From Strigamia acuminata (lineage: Eukaryota > Arthropoda > Chilopoda > Geophilomorpha > Linotaeniidae): DNA of 64,000 nucleotides. The DNA lies in the NCBI GenBank assembly GCA_949358305.1, contig OX442321.1, forward strand, positions 9,449,605 through 9,513,604. Direction: 5' to 3'. Below, piece after piece: positions 1 through 15,000 of the stretch (positions within the stretch are counted from its first letter, which is position 1; each line of letters begins with the position of its first letter). Under the pieces are notes generated by a model. It ran no database searches. It saw nothing but the letters and a program-made list of their open reading frames with translations, and was not told where the DNA came from. A program made the position numbers and the translations under genes.

Positions 1-3000
1 CGCAAAAGTGCCCGCTGACACTCGGGTGTCACGAGCACATAGTCCGTCAAATTCATCGCCTTCATGCCCAGCGTCAACGCCTGCACGAACACGCGCGCGG
101 CTTGCAGCGACTTGGACACGTGCAAGCCGAGCCGGCGTGCCACGTCCCCGAAAGGCCGAATCTCGTCCTGAGTTTCCTGCATGCATTCCTTGTAATCGGC
201 GCTCAATTCCTGCAACTTGGGGTTGATGTTGTGATGGTAGACCAGTGGGAACAACGCGTCGAACAACGCCCTCGCACTTTCCTTCAAGTCCACGTTCTCT
301 TCGCCCTTCATGTACGAAACCATGTCGGAATAAAATCTCTTCACCGATTCCTGCGCCTCGTTCCACATGCTCGGGTAAATATCTGCCAATAGTGCGCTGG
401 TGTTGTTTTCCGACACCCGGATCATGTCCAATATATTTTCTACAAATAAAACAAACAAATTCAATCAAATCTCATCACCATAAATCAAAAAAACAAAACC
501 AATCAAGAGAAAACAACACGACAATTCGCGAGCCATAAAAAAAAACGCAGACTCTTTCTTCCCCTACTAATTTGTTGATTACTAATTCTCGTGCAGACAG
601 GTAACCACCTCACGTGCGCCCATTAACTCGACACCCTTTAATGCAACACGAAATCGATTTTTATTAAAGTGTTTTTCAACAACCTAGCCTACTAAAAATA
701 CAACCACAGATCAATAGCGAAACAAGTCGGTGTCAGTCTGACTCATGTCCCGCTAGGATTACCCCAATCGAATAATTCGCTCTGTCAATCCAAACAAACA
801 GAACAAAACAAAAAATCTCGTGTTGCTGCAACATAAACTGTAAACAAAAGCGTATAAACACACTCGTCCGTCACTCTAAATATTCTATTACAAGCCAGCC
901 ACACCTGTGGGTCACCTTAACGGGTCAATGTCCGCCCTGTGCACTCAACATCAGCTTACTCATTGATGGCGATCTTGTTTGGAAATGAAAGCGAGCACCG
1001 ATTCAATTTCCAGGCTCGAGCTCAGACCACAAAGTGAATTCTTCGCGCTCACACCTTCGCACCGCATCCCGCACAAACAATGGGCTTGGTGCTTGGACGT
1101 TGCAATTATTTGACGTCCTGCTGCGTCTCGTGGGTAAAAAGGCCGAGTTAATCATCATTGACTTGAGGAGCCAGGGTTCGCAGCAAAGGGCTTTCTTCTG
1201 GATATTTATTGATTTACTCTCTCGGCAAGAAGAATCAATTTGTACTCGAATCAGGAGAGCCCGGCCTCGCTACCTTCCCTTCCAATTAGTCAAACCAGAA
1301 GCACATAAGTAGAAAATTAAAATCAAAATTAAAATTAACAAACATAAAAAAAAGAAGAAAAATTAATATTAATGTATCACATTTTTCCATTTAAATTGAA
1401 TTTCTCTCTGTCTCTCTCTCTCTCTCAAACGCTAAATCCCGAATCGAAATTTCTCCTAATCTCATTATGCAAGGTTTTGTATTTGCGATTCAAATGTTTG
1501 AATTTATCAAATAAAGAGGAAATATAAACTAACCAGAAGCTTGACGAGTTCAAGTTTCCATGGCAACGAGCCCAGCATCTTCGCTGCACCCGTCCAACCC
1601 ATTTTAGGCACGTTTAGTCGATACAAGGACAATTGGTTTGACAGACCAAATCTAACTGCGCCCGTCACAACCAGGCATTTATATTCCCCCAGTTTTGCTC
1701 CACTAATGTTTCCTTATTGCGCGCCCAATAAATCAAAGAACGTCGAGCAAAATAAGTAAAATAACGAAAAAGCCCGTGATTTACTACAAATCCTCAGTGT
1801 CCTCTCACTCACCATTAAGGTGCCGACGTCCATCTCTACTTATTTCGTGAAAAAAAAGGCCAGAAAAAGACGTAACTCCTTCCTTCCTGTCTCCCTTTTT
1901 ACACTCATCCTCTCTCAGCAGAGTGCAATTCAGTCGTCTGCTTCATTTCAGAGGGGTAACGAAGACACAGGATCCATTTTAGGGAATGCTGAATTGTACA
2001 AAAGAAACCCAAGTGACCAACAAAGAATTTTTTTTACGAGGATCTTGGATTCTGACAGATTTAATTAGAAGAATTTTTATTCCATTTCGCGACGGCCGCT
2101 ATTTACTTAGCTGCTCAAGTCGACTCGTCGCTGATGAGTAATTGGTAGAGTAGAAAGACAAAAAAATAAAAAAAAATAAATTAAATTATTTTTCAACACC
2201 CACGGTGAGTGATCAACTTTCCAGAGCAAATTTTGAAAACCCATTAAAAATATTATCTTTTTTTTTTTTTCTTATTATTTTTTTCTTTTTTTTAATGAAA
2301 TTAAATTTCAACTTGATAGTAACCTATAGAAATTTTTATTTTTTATTTTATTCCTTTAAAAAAAATGTATTTCCCATACCATCAACTGTCAGATATCCCT
2401 TATCTCTCTAAAAAGTAAAAAATAAAAAAACTTCAACTTTGAAAAAAAAAAAAAAAGAAAAAAAAAAAAAGGAAAAAGAATTCAACAAGCCATGGATTGC
2501 GTGACCAAGGCATTAGTGCAGTCTTTGCTTTATTCGCTGTAATTTCCCAGTTAGACTTGTCCAGATGAATTCAACATTGAGCGATAATAGGGAGGCGTCG
2601 CCATTGAACCTTTTGCCGACATAAACGATGACAGGTTCAAATTAAATAAAGCGCGAACACGAGCACAACTCATTTTCGCAGTTCAACCACCGAAAATTTT
2701 TGTAAACAACTCCTTCGCTGCCCAGCTTTTATCTTATTACTTATTCAAACAAGCAATCCGCTTTAAAGCATTCATTAAAGATGAAATCAAACCTTTCTCA
2801 CACCTTTAATTCCAGGATAAAAACATGCAAGGTCAAGCGAGATTTATATTTATCATTATCATTTTTTAAACATTTTTTTTTCCTCCCAAGCTAATTATGT
2901 CAAAGTGAGGCATGACATTCCCCTCAAACAACATTCTTTAAAATCTAATTTGCTAAACGACAAATAATCTTCTTATATTATCTATCTCTTAAAAACATAT

Positions 3001-6000
3001 TTAAAAATTTAAAAAAAAAAAAAAAAACGCTTAGCATTCCGAGTCCAACGAATCAATCTTGCGGAGAATCTGAGCATATCCAGGCCTTGAAACGCCACTT
3101 TTTATGCAAGTGCACAAGTAGAAATCGTTTTTAGTCTCACCTTGGCATGAATGAGATGCCGTATTACCTGTCTGGCCGGCCTTAACCAGAAGGTAAATGT
3201 TCAATCCAAGAGGCAAAAGACCCCATTGAACTCTCTCAAGGTTCTCACACTTTCGCCAACGTCCACACAACTTTAAAACGATGTTTCTATCCATTTTCCT
3301 CGCTGTTTACTGTCCCCCCGATCGCAACTAGCACGGCCAAACAAATTGCTTAATCAGACTAATGCAATGTAAATCTCTGCATTTGGCCCATTTTAATCCA
3401 TTCGTTTTAAATTTAAATTCTTCCAATTGTAGCCGGGTGCAAGTGCAAAACCAACGACGACAAACGTGAAAATATGACGAGAATTAAATAGCAAGTGCAG
3501 CATTCCATTTCGCCACACTTTCCACTCGTACACTGAGCTGCACTTTAACTATTAATTGCACAATTCAATTTCCACCCTGCTCTAGACAATACAGAGCACA
3601 CAGCCAGCATAGCGTAGCATAATTGCCCATAGCCGTACAATTTTTTAGTTTCGTTTCATTTCATTTCATTTCATTTCTATTCCATCATTCGCTTTCTCTA
3701 TCTGCCGTGTTTGCGTGCGCTGCATCTTAACTACGCAGCGCACATATCCACAATATGCAAATACGAGACTTAGACGAACCACCTTTTCCATTACTACAAC
3801 GACTCGACAATCCGACTCATTGTGGCTTTTTTTAATCTCAGGCAAATGTCGAATTGAGCAAACAATGAGCCGAGATTTTCGGATGACAGCCACGATTCGA
3901 CTTGAGTCGTCTGATCGATCGCAGTGTCTTCTTACATGCCACATCAAACTGACAAGAAGCCGATTGGAATTTCACTCGGAAACCACCTGTCCAATACAAG
4001 AAAGAGAAGACAACGACTCGACACCCCAACCAGTTTCAACAACACTCGAGACGCAGTCTGAGTCGAAAACACAATTTAAAAGCAAACTCTCTTCTCCATA
4101 AACAAAATTAAAGTGGAGTGTACAGGACGCGTTTAATGAGATTTGCTCGAGTATAAGGATGACAAGTCGGAGCTGCGCCATTCTTTTTCAGCTTCTTCCA
4201 TCGCCATGGCCGAATTTTAAAAGAAATACATGCGAGGAATTTTTCATGGCAGGAAGGAAACTGCTCCTAATAAATCAGATGACATGGTGAGTCGTCCGCT
4301 CGCACTCTTCTTGAACAGGTCACTATTTCTGACAACTCATTTATCACTAACACCGGACTAAATTGCATTCGAGTTCATGCCACTTGCTTAAAAATTTATA
4401 TTCATTAATTATGAAAAATAAATAGGAAAAATAAATATACATATATAAAAAAAAACTTTTTTTATTTGATTTTTTATTCTTTTTTTTTCTTTTTCTTTTT
4501 TTTGCCACTTTGCTAGGAAAAGAAAATAAAAATAAACCCAACCCCAAAAAATAAAAATAAAGTATCCTTGATATGGGAGAAGGAAGGGCGTTTCAAGAAA
4601 CCATGCTGTTTGCTGTCGACTAATTTGGGTTTTATTTATTTACTTATTTTTATTATTTCTAAATTTTTTTTCCCTTAAAATTTATATTTTTTAATTAGAA
4701 TTCAGGGCATAGAGAAGAGAAAGAGGAGTGAGCGCATGTCTATTCAAACCATACATTCTCATGCCTAATACAAATGAAATTCCAATGGGAGAACAGTAAT
4801 ATAGTGTTATGTCGAAACAAGACTGAAAAAGTTCATTTTGTATCATGTACGATAAGCCTAATTGTCAATTATCGACCGATCAATCAACCAAATCAAGTTT
4901 ACAGCACCAAATCGACGACAGAAGCCACAATTTCATCGCACCAATATATGGAATTCCAATTGCACAATCACCACGACATTAATCAAAACAATAGACCAAA
5001 TCGTCCTGTTTTCTAACAATACACTAAATCACTCCGTTCTATCCAGCTTTAAACTACGGCGCTCGTTCAGCTTGCTTTGTCGTGTAATTGAGATTTACAT
5101 TTTTGTTTAATCAATCATCCTAAGTGGTTTAAATGATGCGTTGAAGCTTAAATTAAAATGAAAAATTGCAATTCAAAGTGGAATTGCACACCTGATTCAA
5201 AATAACCCTGGCAACGCCGATATTTATCCAGATCTCTCTCTCTTAAAAGTGCATCTACATGCCTTCACCCATTTTAATCCCCCGCTATCAATTGGAGCAG
5301 CGCTAACCCCAGAACAATGACAATAGCATCAGAATCAATGGCGCACTCATACTTCTGGGTGGTTGGGTTTATTTGCTTCTGCATCTACCTACAGGGCTCT
5401 TAAAAAATCAAATAAATTGGCTATTTCCATTCCGAGCCTCCCGCCACCTCCCCTTACTTAAACTTTAAGGAATCAAGTTGTTTACCCTCGCTTACCTGAA
5501 GAGCAGCTCAACTTACAAGATCTATATATACTTTTATTTGCCGAGTTTCAAAGGCCAACTTTAAGCAAGAGGGCTGCGGGTTTGAGCGCATATCCTGCAG
5601 TTAACATCCAACTACTCAAGCGTGCCCACATCATGCATAAAAGAAAATCAACATATTAAAAAAAGAGAGAGAAAAAAAATGTAATTTAATTAAAATTTCT
5701 TTTGATAATGTACAAAAATGTTGCACACAGCAAAATAGAGGTTCGGTGTCTGACCAATTAGGTTGCACGTGCCATGATTGGCACGAAAATCCATCTTGGG
5801 TAATGGTCAAACGACCAGCAATCCTCCACTGGATTAAGTTGTCTGTTTGTATCTAAACAATTATTGTTTCTTCTCCGCGATTGTTTGTGGGATAAAAAGC
5901 CCTTGATAAAATGCCATGTGGAGCCAATGGTTCGCTCCACAGTTTATAATATTTCTCCGTTCATCCTCAAATAAATAAATAATTGCCCGACTTCAGTTTT

Positions 6001-9000
6001 CCTTCCAGAGTTGTGTGGAAAAACGAGGAAAATACGTGACCTCGACTTTTATCAGAACACTTTTGACAGGAAACTCTGGCTTTTCTGAACCCCGGCATTG
6101 TTTGTCAAAGAGATAAACTGCTTTCGTTTTTATCACACCCCAATTACAAATTCCATTCATAAACCCGGCAATAAATAAATAAATAAATAAAAAAATAAAT
6201 AAAAAAATAATTAAAATAAAAAAAATCTTTATTCTTATCTGAATCATAATCATGGGACTCTTTTACTAATTAAAAACTGAGACATAGTTTTATTTAATTG
6301 TGAAAAGACACTTAAAACTCTCCGCTGCCATTTAGCACTAATTGCACGAACATAGGCTGTCAATGTCATCGCCTCACACCCATCACCATGGTGACGAGCA
6401 TCCGCCACACGACAACCAAATGACCCTTAATCGTCACATCAACGAGCAAGTAAACTGCAGGCCAAACATTCCTACTCCGACTCGAACAATCTTTCACCGC
6501 AACCAACTGCGCTAATGCAATTTATTTATATACAAAATCTTCTTATCAAAAATTCACCAATTTTTATTTCCTTTCGCACACTCGAAACTTAAGTCAGTTC
6601 TAACGGCGCACCAAATTACTACTTACATCGATTCAAATAGTGCTAAGTTCTCCACGAAACGAAAAAAAATACAAACTTAAAGGGAAACTAAAGAATGGAA
6701 AAAAAAAACTTTTAAAAAAAATAAAAAAACAAATCAGACATAAGATCGTGTATCTAGCCACCGCATCCGCCATCTTTTGCAGACAAATTTGAATTTTAAA
6801 CATTCAATTTTAAACAAAATTCCTTCTGGCTGTCAAATTTGCAGCAAATAACAAAAGAAAAGAATCCAAAACATTTAATTTTCCGGAAAATCCTAAAGAA
6901 CTTCACAGCAATAGCTGAGGCGCTGCATTAAAAGAAAAAATGAGTTTTTTTTCCCCTTCTTTTTTTAATCAAAACGAAAAATTCTAACAGTTCTTTTAGA
7001 CATTCCAGTTTTAAATTCCACACCTCAATCCAACCGCTATTTGGCATTCGTTCCCAGACCCGGCAATCTGTGATTTCTTATCCCCTTTTCTGACAATTGT
7101 TCAATACATTTTCTTTCTTTTTCAAAAATATAATTTATCTATTTTATTTCTCTAAAAAAAAAAAAAAAAAGAAAAAAAAAATAAAGAAAGAAAAAGAAAA
7201 AAGAAAGAAAAAAAAGAGGAAAAAGTATCTTCGTTTTTTTTCTTACACCCAACTTGATCCCCCATTCATTTTTGCCATTAAATGTCATTTTGATGAGCCA
7301 GTGAAAACACCCTCATTTCTCCCCTCTTGATATTAAAGATTGTTTCATTTTTTTTCATACGATTTCTGCCAACCTTTGCAACAAACCCATATCCATCAAC
7401 CCGAGAAAAACCCACAAGTGTTTCCATAACAACAGCCATCATTTCGCCCGATAAAACACCCCATCTTATCTTAATGGCGACTTCATTTTTCAAACTTCCA
7501 AACAAGAACAAAAGCAACGACGACTAGAATCGCTTGCCCAACAAACTATACCAACAAACTCATTGCTAAGGGCAACCATATCCATCTAGGGCCGCTTTAA
7601 CAAGTAACTGGGGGCTCTAAAAGTCACCTCTTTAAAGCACACCGAGTGCATTCAAACTTTCTGTTTTTGCTCTTTTCGATGTTTTCTATGGACACAAAAA
7701 ATAGCCAGAAACAAAGATTGCTTTTCGGCCTAGTTTTGGCTGCTACAGTCAAATTCAAAATGGCTGTCACACGAGTCGGATCAAAGGTCAAGCGTCAATA
7801 AAATGAAAAAAGTCAAAAAGTCAAAAACTAAACTATAAAGCAGACACAAATTTCACACATTCATTCTTCTGTTTTCGCTGTTTATGGAAACACCAAAAGC
7901 CTTGAATGCACCTAGTGTTAAATAGTGTTAAATACCGTTACTTGCAACGCCCAATCGAGACAAAATGTGGCAAATAAACCCAGACGTGGTCGGAGAATAC
8001 GAACACTCAGACTAAAGGGATTAAAACGAGTTACACACCCAAAATGCAGCTGTTGTTTATATTTACCGCGCCATTCCCTCAAAAAGCTTTTAAGCGAATA
8101 AGCTTTAAAACAACAACAACTGTAAAAACTAATTGTACAAAAAACTGCAAACAAACAAAAAAAATTTAAAAAAAAAATTTAAAAAAAAAAAATAAGCCAA
8201 AAGACAATAGGCAGAACTACCACACAACCAAGCCATGAAATTTATGTAATGCCTTATTAAAAATGTCAAGGTTGCATTTAAATAGTTCCTTCCACCGAGT
8301 CTTCCCAGACTAACAATACCAGACCTGCGTGCATGTTATTTTATGGAGATTGAGTGCGTGATTCATTCGTTACGAATGTTTTCTTTTTATTAAAAAAAAA
8401 AACTACGAAGAAACCGTTTTTTCCACATCTCAATGTCACGAATTAAATTTTCAACACATAATACATCGCAAATCGTGCGTAAACGCATCTAGGAGGTCAT
8501 ATAGCGAGATCCGATCCCCCTTAAATTCGAATTACCTGCGTAATCGTGACGGACAAGCCACAACACGTGTAAAACTGAAAATATAAATAAAATCAGAGCA
8601 GCACGATGCGCAGAGACAATCGTGTTGTCGTGTTGGCCTTGAGTTAGATTGACAATTCATGTAGCTGTAGCAATTTGCCTCCTACAACTAAACAGCAGTA
8701 ACACAGACAAACTCGACGTGGTGCGACCACACAAAACTCAACTTGTATACAAACTGTGGAAAAATAAAAATAAAAATAGCCAAACAGGAAGTAAATTCCA
8801 CCAAACAAATCTAATCTCACATTGATTTCCCACAACATCCATAAAGAATTTAATATTTCCCAAAAAAAAAAAAAAAAAAAATCATTTACAAGAATGCAAA
8901 ATGCATCGGTCCATTTCCATTTTGATTCGTTATTCCAGCACACCATTTTTAATTTACACACACGCAGCAGGCGTCAGTTGGCCGCCGGCATGGCTGCATG

Positions 9001-12000
9001 CAAACAGACAATCTGATCTTTTCTTTGCAGCAGACTGAAATGCATATACTGGAAAAGGGATCGTAAAACGCACCCTAACAAATGTAGGCAAAATAGAGAA
9101 ATGTGCTGTATGCATCTTATCTTAGCCCTAAAGAAGAAGTTTGGAATGTGTATATAGACTGCAACATAACCCCCATCCATGCGTGTAGAACGGCTCAATT
9201 TTCCATTTCCAATGCGAAGTAAAAGACCTCTCTCAACCGAATAAATGTCTCACACTTCAAAACTTGATTTATCTCAAAGGATTTTCTCCATGCCACATAA
9301 ACAACACGTACTGGATTCCTTTCTCTTAGTCAACCTTCGATTATTTCCTTATCCGCATCACTTCTTTCAATTTATTTCTCAACCAGTGCGTATTAACTTT
9401 ACACGCCGACTTTACCGCGTTTACCGGATTCCTACACCGAGCTCCGTACGTTCGAAAATCGAAACGAAATCCTCGCTGCATAAACCCAAGACACACACAA
9501 GGTTTTAGCATCTGCGAGGCCCTAGGCACATGCGATACCAAATCGACATCGTCACGAACTTTCCCCAATGAAAGTTTGTATCAATACTTGACTTATTACC
9601 CAAGTAACACAACTATATATAGGTAATGTGGCTATGAGATAGACAGTCTATCTGTCTCCATAGACATACATCACCTATAGAAGAAGTATTCCTTTCGATT
9701 ATTATTCGGATTTCAGCCTCCTGGTCGCATCTATGTAGAGTTCTAGATCGCTTCTATTTGGATTCGAACCGGATTCGATATAGACGATAAGAATGATAGA
9801 CCATAGATAGACCGTAAGAATATATTTCAACAACTTGTTTCAAAAGGTTTCTTTTAATGTTTATTTAGCTCATGTCGTGAGATGTAAAACCGAGCACTGT
9901 TTTTGTCTTTCCCATCTTTACCTTATGGAGTGTAAGACATTTTCAAATTTTACTACCAAATTTGACTGTCCTCACCTCTTGCAATATTTAAAAAACAGGC
10001 TGGCATTAATACGGATCACTGTTTGGCTTCCTGTTTTGTATTCAAAATTCAGACAAACTTGTTTTTCTCTAACAAACACCTAGAAACAAAACTAAATAAA
10101 AATATAAATAAATTACAATAAAAATTAACACTTTCTTCCGTTTATTATCATAATATACATAACTTCTCAGCGAGAAGCCTTTTTAATGGTTTCACCCTTA
10201 CGCAGTACACAAGGGCATACTAATGATGTAATCACCCCCGATCCCACTGGTTTTTTTTTTTTAATTTCATTTTTTCAAATTTATTTAAATAATAAAAATT
10301 TTACACAGCCCTAAAAAAGTTTGTCCTTAAACACGTAGGGCTAAAACTTAAAAGTTCACTTATTTATACGAGCACGGGTGCTTTAAATGCGTTGGTTTTT
10401 AAAATAAAAAACCAAACATGGCCAGAGAGTTAAGAAATTAAAAATATGGCCAAGTGGCACAAAGAAGAGTTCACGGGGAAAAAGGAGTCGTGGATGTTAA
10501 CTGCACCACCATCTGAACTTCCAAATTAATTTCACAAAAGAAGCCGCATCAACAAATTAACTCCTTTTCCTGCTTAGAAGCAAAAGAAATGAAATAAAGA
10601 CCCACATCTTCCAGCAAAAAAAAAAAAAAAATTTCTTTAAAAAAAAATAAAATCTAATTACATTTCCATACAGTTTAATTTTAATTTCGAAAACTTACCG
10701 TTCACATATCCATCGTTTATTTATAAATTTCCAATCTTTCAAAACCCAAAAAAGCAAGAAAAAATTAATTCTTATCATTTATAAGCAATAAAATCAGATT
10801 AAAAAGTAATTTTTCTCGTATACTTCATCATTCTTAAAGCAGATCGGCGAAGCATGCACAGCAGCACTAAATGAATTCCTGCGACAAAGGCGCTTACGTG
10901 ACAAATTATGCGCACAAAGATGCGCCATTGCCTCAACACGGCCATTTTTGGAATTTGAAAAGAGCAAATCTTGCACCTTTTTTGAATAACAAAAGCGCCA
11001 AAATAACAATAAACCGACTCAAATATGCACATACAAAACAAAACACATTCTAAACAACCGAACGCATTCACATCGCACTTTCCTATCCAAACTCAAAACC
11101 CAAATTTACAACAAACAACGAACAAACAAAATAAAAAAATTATAAACTTTTTTATTTTATTTTTTTATCGTTACTTAATAAAAACTAGAAATCTTTACTG
11201 CGACACTTGAAAAATCATTCACCTCCATTCCCCACATCAACACACACATCTGCTTTCTACCGCTACCTGAACCACCAGATGGTTGCCATGACAACCCCAT
11301 CAACCCATCCCCTGCTATTTCTCTCGCACCAGAAGTACAGGGTTGCTGTTGGCTGGCATGCGTCTTTTGATTACACCTTCCCTGAAAATGGCTCCCTATA
11401 AATAATCGAAAAAGCAGTTTTATTTTTAGATTGAAGGCTTAGCAGCCTAACCGCACCCCGTCATCGTACATTACAAAAATCAACTGGAGCGAGACTGCCA
11501 AAAACATGCATACAACCAACAGAAACCGAATCAAACTCCCCCCAAAACAACATCCACCCCACAACCTTCAATTACGCCAACACTCGTCTCCCTCACAACA
11601 CAACGCATCATCAAATTTACACACAAAATTCAAAAAAAAGTATATAAAATTAAACCCCCCAAAAAAATATATCTTTTTTTAAAAAAAAAATCTTTTTTCT
11701 TCTGCTCCCACGTGCAATCGATCTGAATTTCTCAGTCTTGATTCATCTCGAACGGCGCATTCAAAGTGACAAAATACAAGTAATGCAAACCGGCAGCTGT
11801 GACCATCACGTGGAAATGAATCACTAAAACAAAAGCTAAATTAACAGTCTCGCCAAACGAGACTTAATTTTCATTATTAGAGAAGTCTATTTACGAGCCG
11901 AGACTGTAATGATATAAATCGAGGGAAAAAAATGGTCCAATCATCTTCAAATCAGCCACTACATGATCCACGTTTTCATGTTGGCACCCACACAATTCCC

Positions 12001-15000
12001 ATAATCACCATCCACTGCCAGAAAAAAAAAAGAAAAAAAAAAAATTTATTTCTATTTTTTCTGCATTATGGACAAGGTAAACTGGTTGCAACACATCATA
12101 AAACGAATTACGACGATTCTATTAACGACTGATGCAACGTATAATAACATTCTTCTCGCAGACACAAAAAGAAATAAAAATAAAACGAGATAATGGCCAA
12201 CTTATAAATTTGTCACTTGATGGAACCTTTAATATACTACCTGCCTTAAACCTTTTATCCCCTCTCAATTATATCACCATCATCTAATTTCCTGTCCCAA
12301 GTCGCTTAAAACCTTAATCACCTCATTTCGATGCGAGTAAATTTCAAAACATTGGCCCCCACATCAAAAGTCGTTTAATCTGTAGCCAAATATGTGACAA
12401 CTAATAAGGGATTACGTCCCGACTGATTTAAAACCCATCGATTACATCCACCGGCGCAACGTCAATCTTATTTTATAAAAACTTCATCACCCATCTCCGG
12501 TTCGTTTGCTATGTTTATAACGTCTCGTTTGGAAGGAATGCGGGATTTTCATGTTGATTTATTGATTAATTGATGATGTCAAGTGTCAAATTTGAAGAAA
12601 AAAAAGTCAAAGTAAACAGTCGTATCATGTTTGGTCGTAAAATTCTACTTAAAGATAGATAATATATGATTGGAGTTATCTCAATTCCAAACTGGTGCAG
12701 ATGAAATAAAGATTTTAACACATTTTTATAATTTTTATAAATTTTATAATATTTTGTTTTATTTTATTTTATCTTGTAAATTCCAATTTCCAAGAGTCAT
12801 TTTATTTCCAAGGAGTCGAATAACACAATCACAAATTCAATTACTCAAATGTAAATTCATCATTACCACAACTTGTTTAAATTTACCACACAAAAAAAGA
12901 AGAAAATACTGAGTCATTAGAGCATAAAAACACAATTTCCTTCCAAACTATAATCACATTTGTCATCTGCCCACCATCATCGCCCTATGGGACGTCTCGA
13001 CTGAGATTAGTTCCGCAAAATTTTCTTAAGAAAACGAGCGAATTTATTCTAAATCTCATTCCATTCTGAAAAACCATTAATTAAACACTTAAAACCTAGT
13101 TTATTACAAATTAATTACACGATGCCGCACCTCCGTGGCTAATCCAGCCAGCCCGGCCGAATAAACTCACGTGATCATTACATCACCCGCCTGCATAAGC
13201 CTAAAACCACCGTTTTACGTTGATCAATCTATCTCCCCGATACACATTAAACAAACACGAACCACATTAGGGTTAAAAGTCAGGACGAAAGTAAACAGAT
13301 TATCATTGGTTCATAGAGAAATGACGCAATTCCAGTCGCAGTAATGCGGTTAGAAAATCACCTTTTAATCCCACACCACTCGCAGCCAGCAGTCACGTGC
13401 GTATTTGTGATCCGGCTCTTGAGAAAATAAGTTGGGACCAACTAGACAGATATGATGATGATCCCAACTTTATGGCCGACATTTTCATTCCTACTGCAAC
13501 TGCACTCGTCATTTTTAATTCACCGCTCCATTATATCTCGCGGACTAATGTGTTTATTTGATTGTTTTGCTCAAATCTTATCTCTCCTTTGCACGAGAAT
13601 AAAATTAATTATTCAACATGTTGCAAATGCGCCATTTTTCGGCTCCACTTGGGTGGAAGAGTCAGTTGTTGACTTTTTGAGTAATAAATTACTAACGTTG
13701 TACAGAAGGAAATCCTAGCATTTATAGGCTTTGTTAATACAGACTTGAGTTTGTCTGGAGCCTGCCGCACCGCACTTCCTTTATTGCACAAATATTAGAT
13801 TTGCATTTTTCCGCCTGATTTATAGCCAAAGAATTGTTTGAGATTACAATGATTTATACCTGATATCGCATTAAAAAAGTGTTTTCGGAACAACCATTTC
13901 CTCGGCTTCTTGGTTTGACGAATTTACGACTTTTGCGCAGTAATACGAGATTAATGTGCAAACTCGCATGAAGGTATTTAAAAAGAATATTTAAACAACA
14001 AAAAAATCGGGTAAATAACCCTTTAACTGAGTGAAGGCCGACGAGAATTTCAAGAGGAAAAAAGTTGTCAGAGACAAGCAGACGACGTTCGGATAAGGAA
14101 TTTTGTTCGACCGGTCAAAGAACTGCGCACTGACTCAACCCAACTTGGATGGAAACCAAAACCAGTGTGAATTTTAATCCTCGAGTCTCGTTCGACTAAT
14201 AGAAAAAATCGAGGAAATATTCCAAGTTGGGCAACAAACTTTCGTATATTTTTATCCCAAAACCCCCTAAATCATTTTTCACCCACCCAGCTCGACTTCA
14301 AACTTATGAATGGCCGCCTACGTTTGTTGCCATGGCAACACCCAAACCGCGATTTTCTAAAACATCACGGATTGTGTTTCATTAGTCTCGTGGAACCATC
14401 ATCAAGTGGACGTTTAGAATAAGTAAGGAGATCTTAAAAGCGTGCTTAAGACCAGACGGTAGAAGTGAAACTTCTTGACATAATTATAAGTAATTATAAA
14501 TAAATTTTTTTAAATAAATTTTTTTTTTTTTTTTTTTAAATGTTCTCGGCTGGTTCACTTACCTTGGAATTTGTCTACGTTACTAGTTATTGAGTTTTTC
14601 ACGTGCGAACTGGTCGAATGTACAATGTTTAGAAAGTCATTTCTCACACTTTGTTTGTAATTCTCCTCCATCTGCGGCGTACAGCACGTGTTGTGCGCTT
14701 TACACACCTCCAAATCCTCGCCTGAAAATTTCAATTTCCTTTCGATTAATCATCTTGGCAGTGCTGAAGGTTAACATCACAAAGACTTACCGCTTCGTGG
14801 GGACTCGGGGACCATCTCAGCTGTTCCTATTTTTTTCATAACAAAAATCTCGCGCACCTCTGAGCACAACAAGTTCCTATCCGCCGCTTGTGTGGGATGG
14901 ATATTGTCGTTTTTCCCCGCCTTTCCACTCGAATCAATCGCTGTTGTTTGTTCCGATGAACCATACACAGACACAACCACCCACGCCACAATACACCACG

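Larger units (their letters stand above)
440..14562 (-). other. 14.1-kb second intron of the glypican gene, no coding exon recognised
   Basis: The stretch between glypican exons 2 and 3 is AT-rich, with poly-A/poly-T runs, a CT-rich tract near 1401-1427, TTTCA pentamers near 3653-3677 and TAAA repeats near 6172-6214. All open frames inside are short, have biased simple composition (for example the Lys-rich frame at 7097-7330) and resemble no family known to me. It contains five RFX/X-box-like 14-mers, a 62-bp element with inverted ends and an unusual island at about 9578-9830, each listed separately. A long intron in this position is usual for developmental genes that carry intronic enhancers, but enhancer function here is inference. 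Confidence 0.7.

Noticed and set aside
3653-3677. Short TTTCA tandem copies as a possible CRISPR or satellite
   Set aside because: It is a five-base microsatellite of about five copies with no spacers.
7097-7330. 77-codon Lys-rich open frame
   Set aside because: It is produced by A-rich low-complexity DNA; no domain and no splice context.
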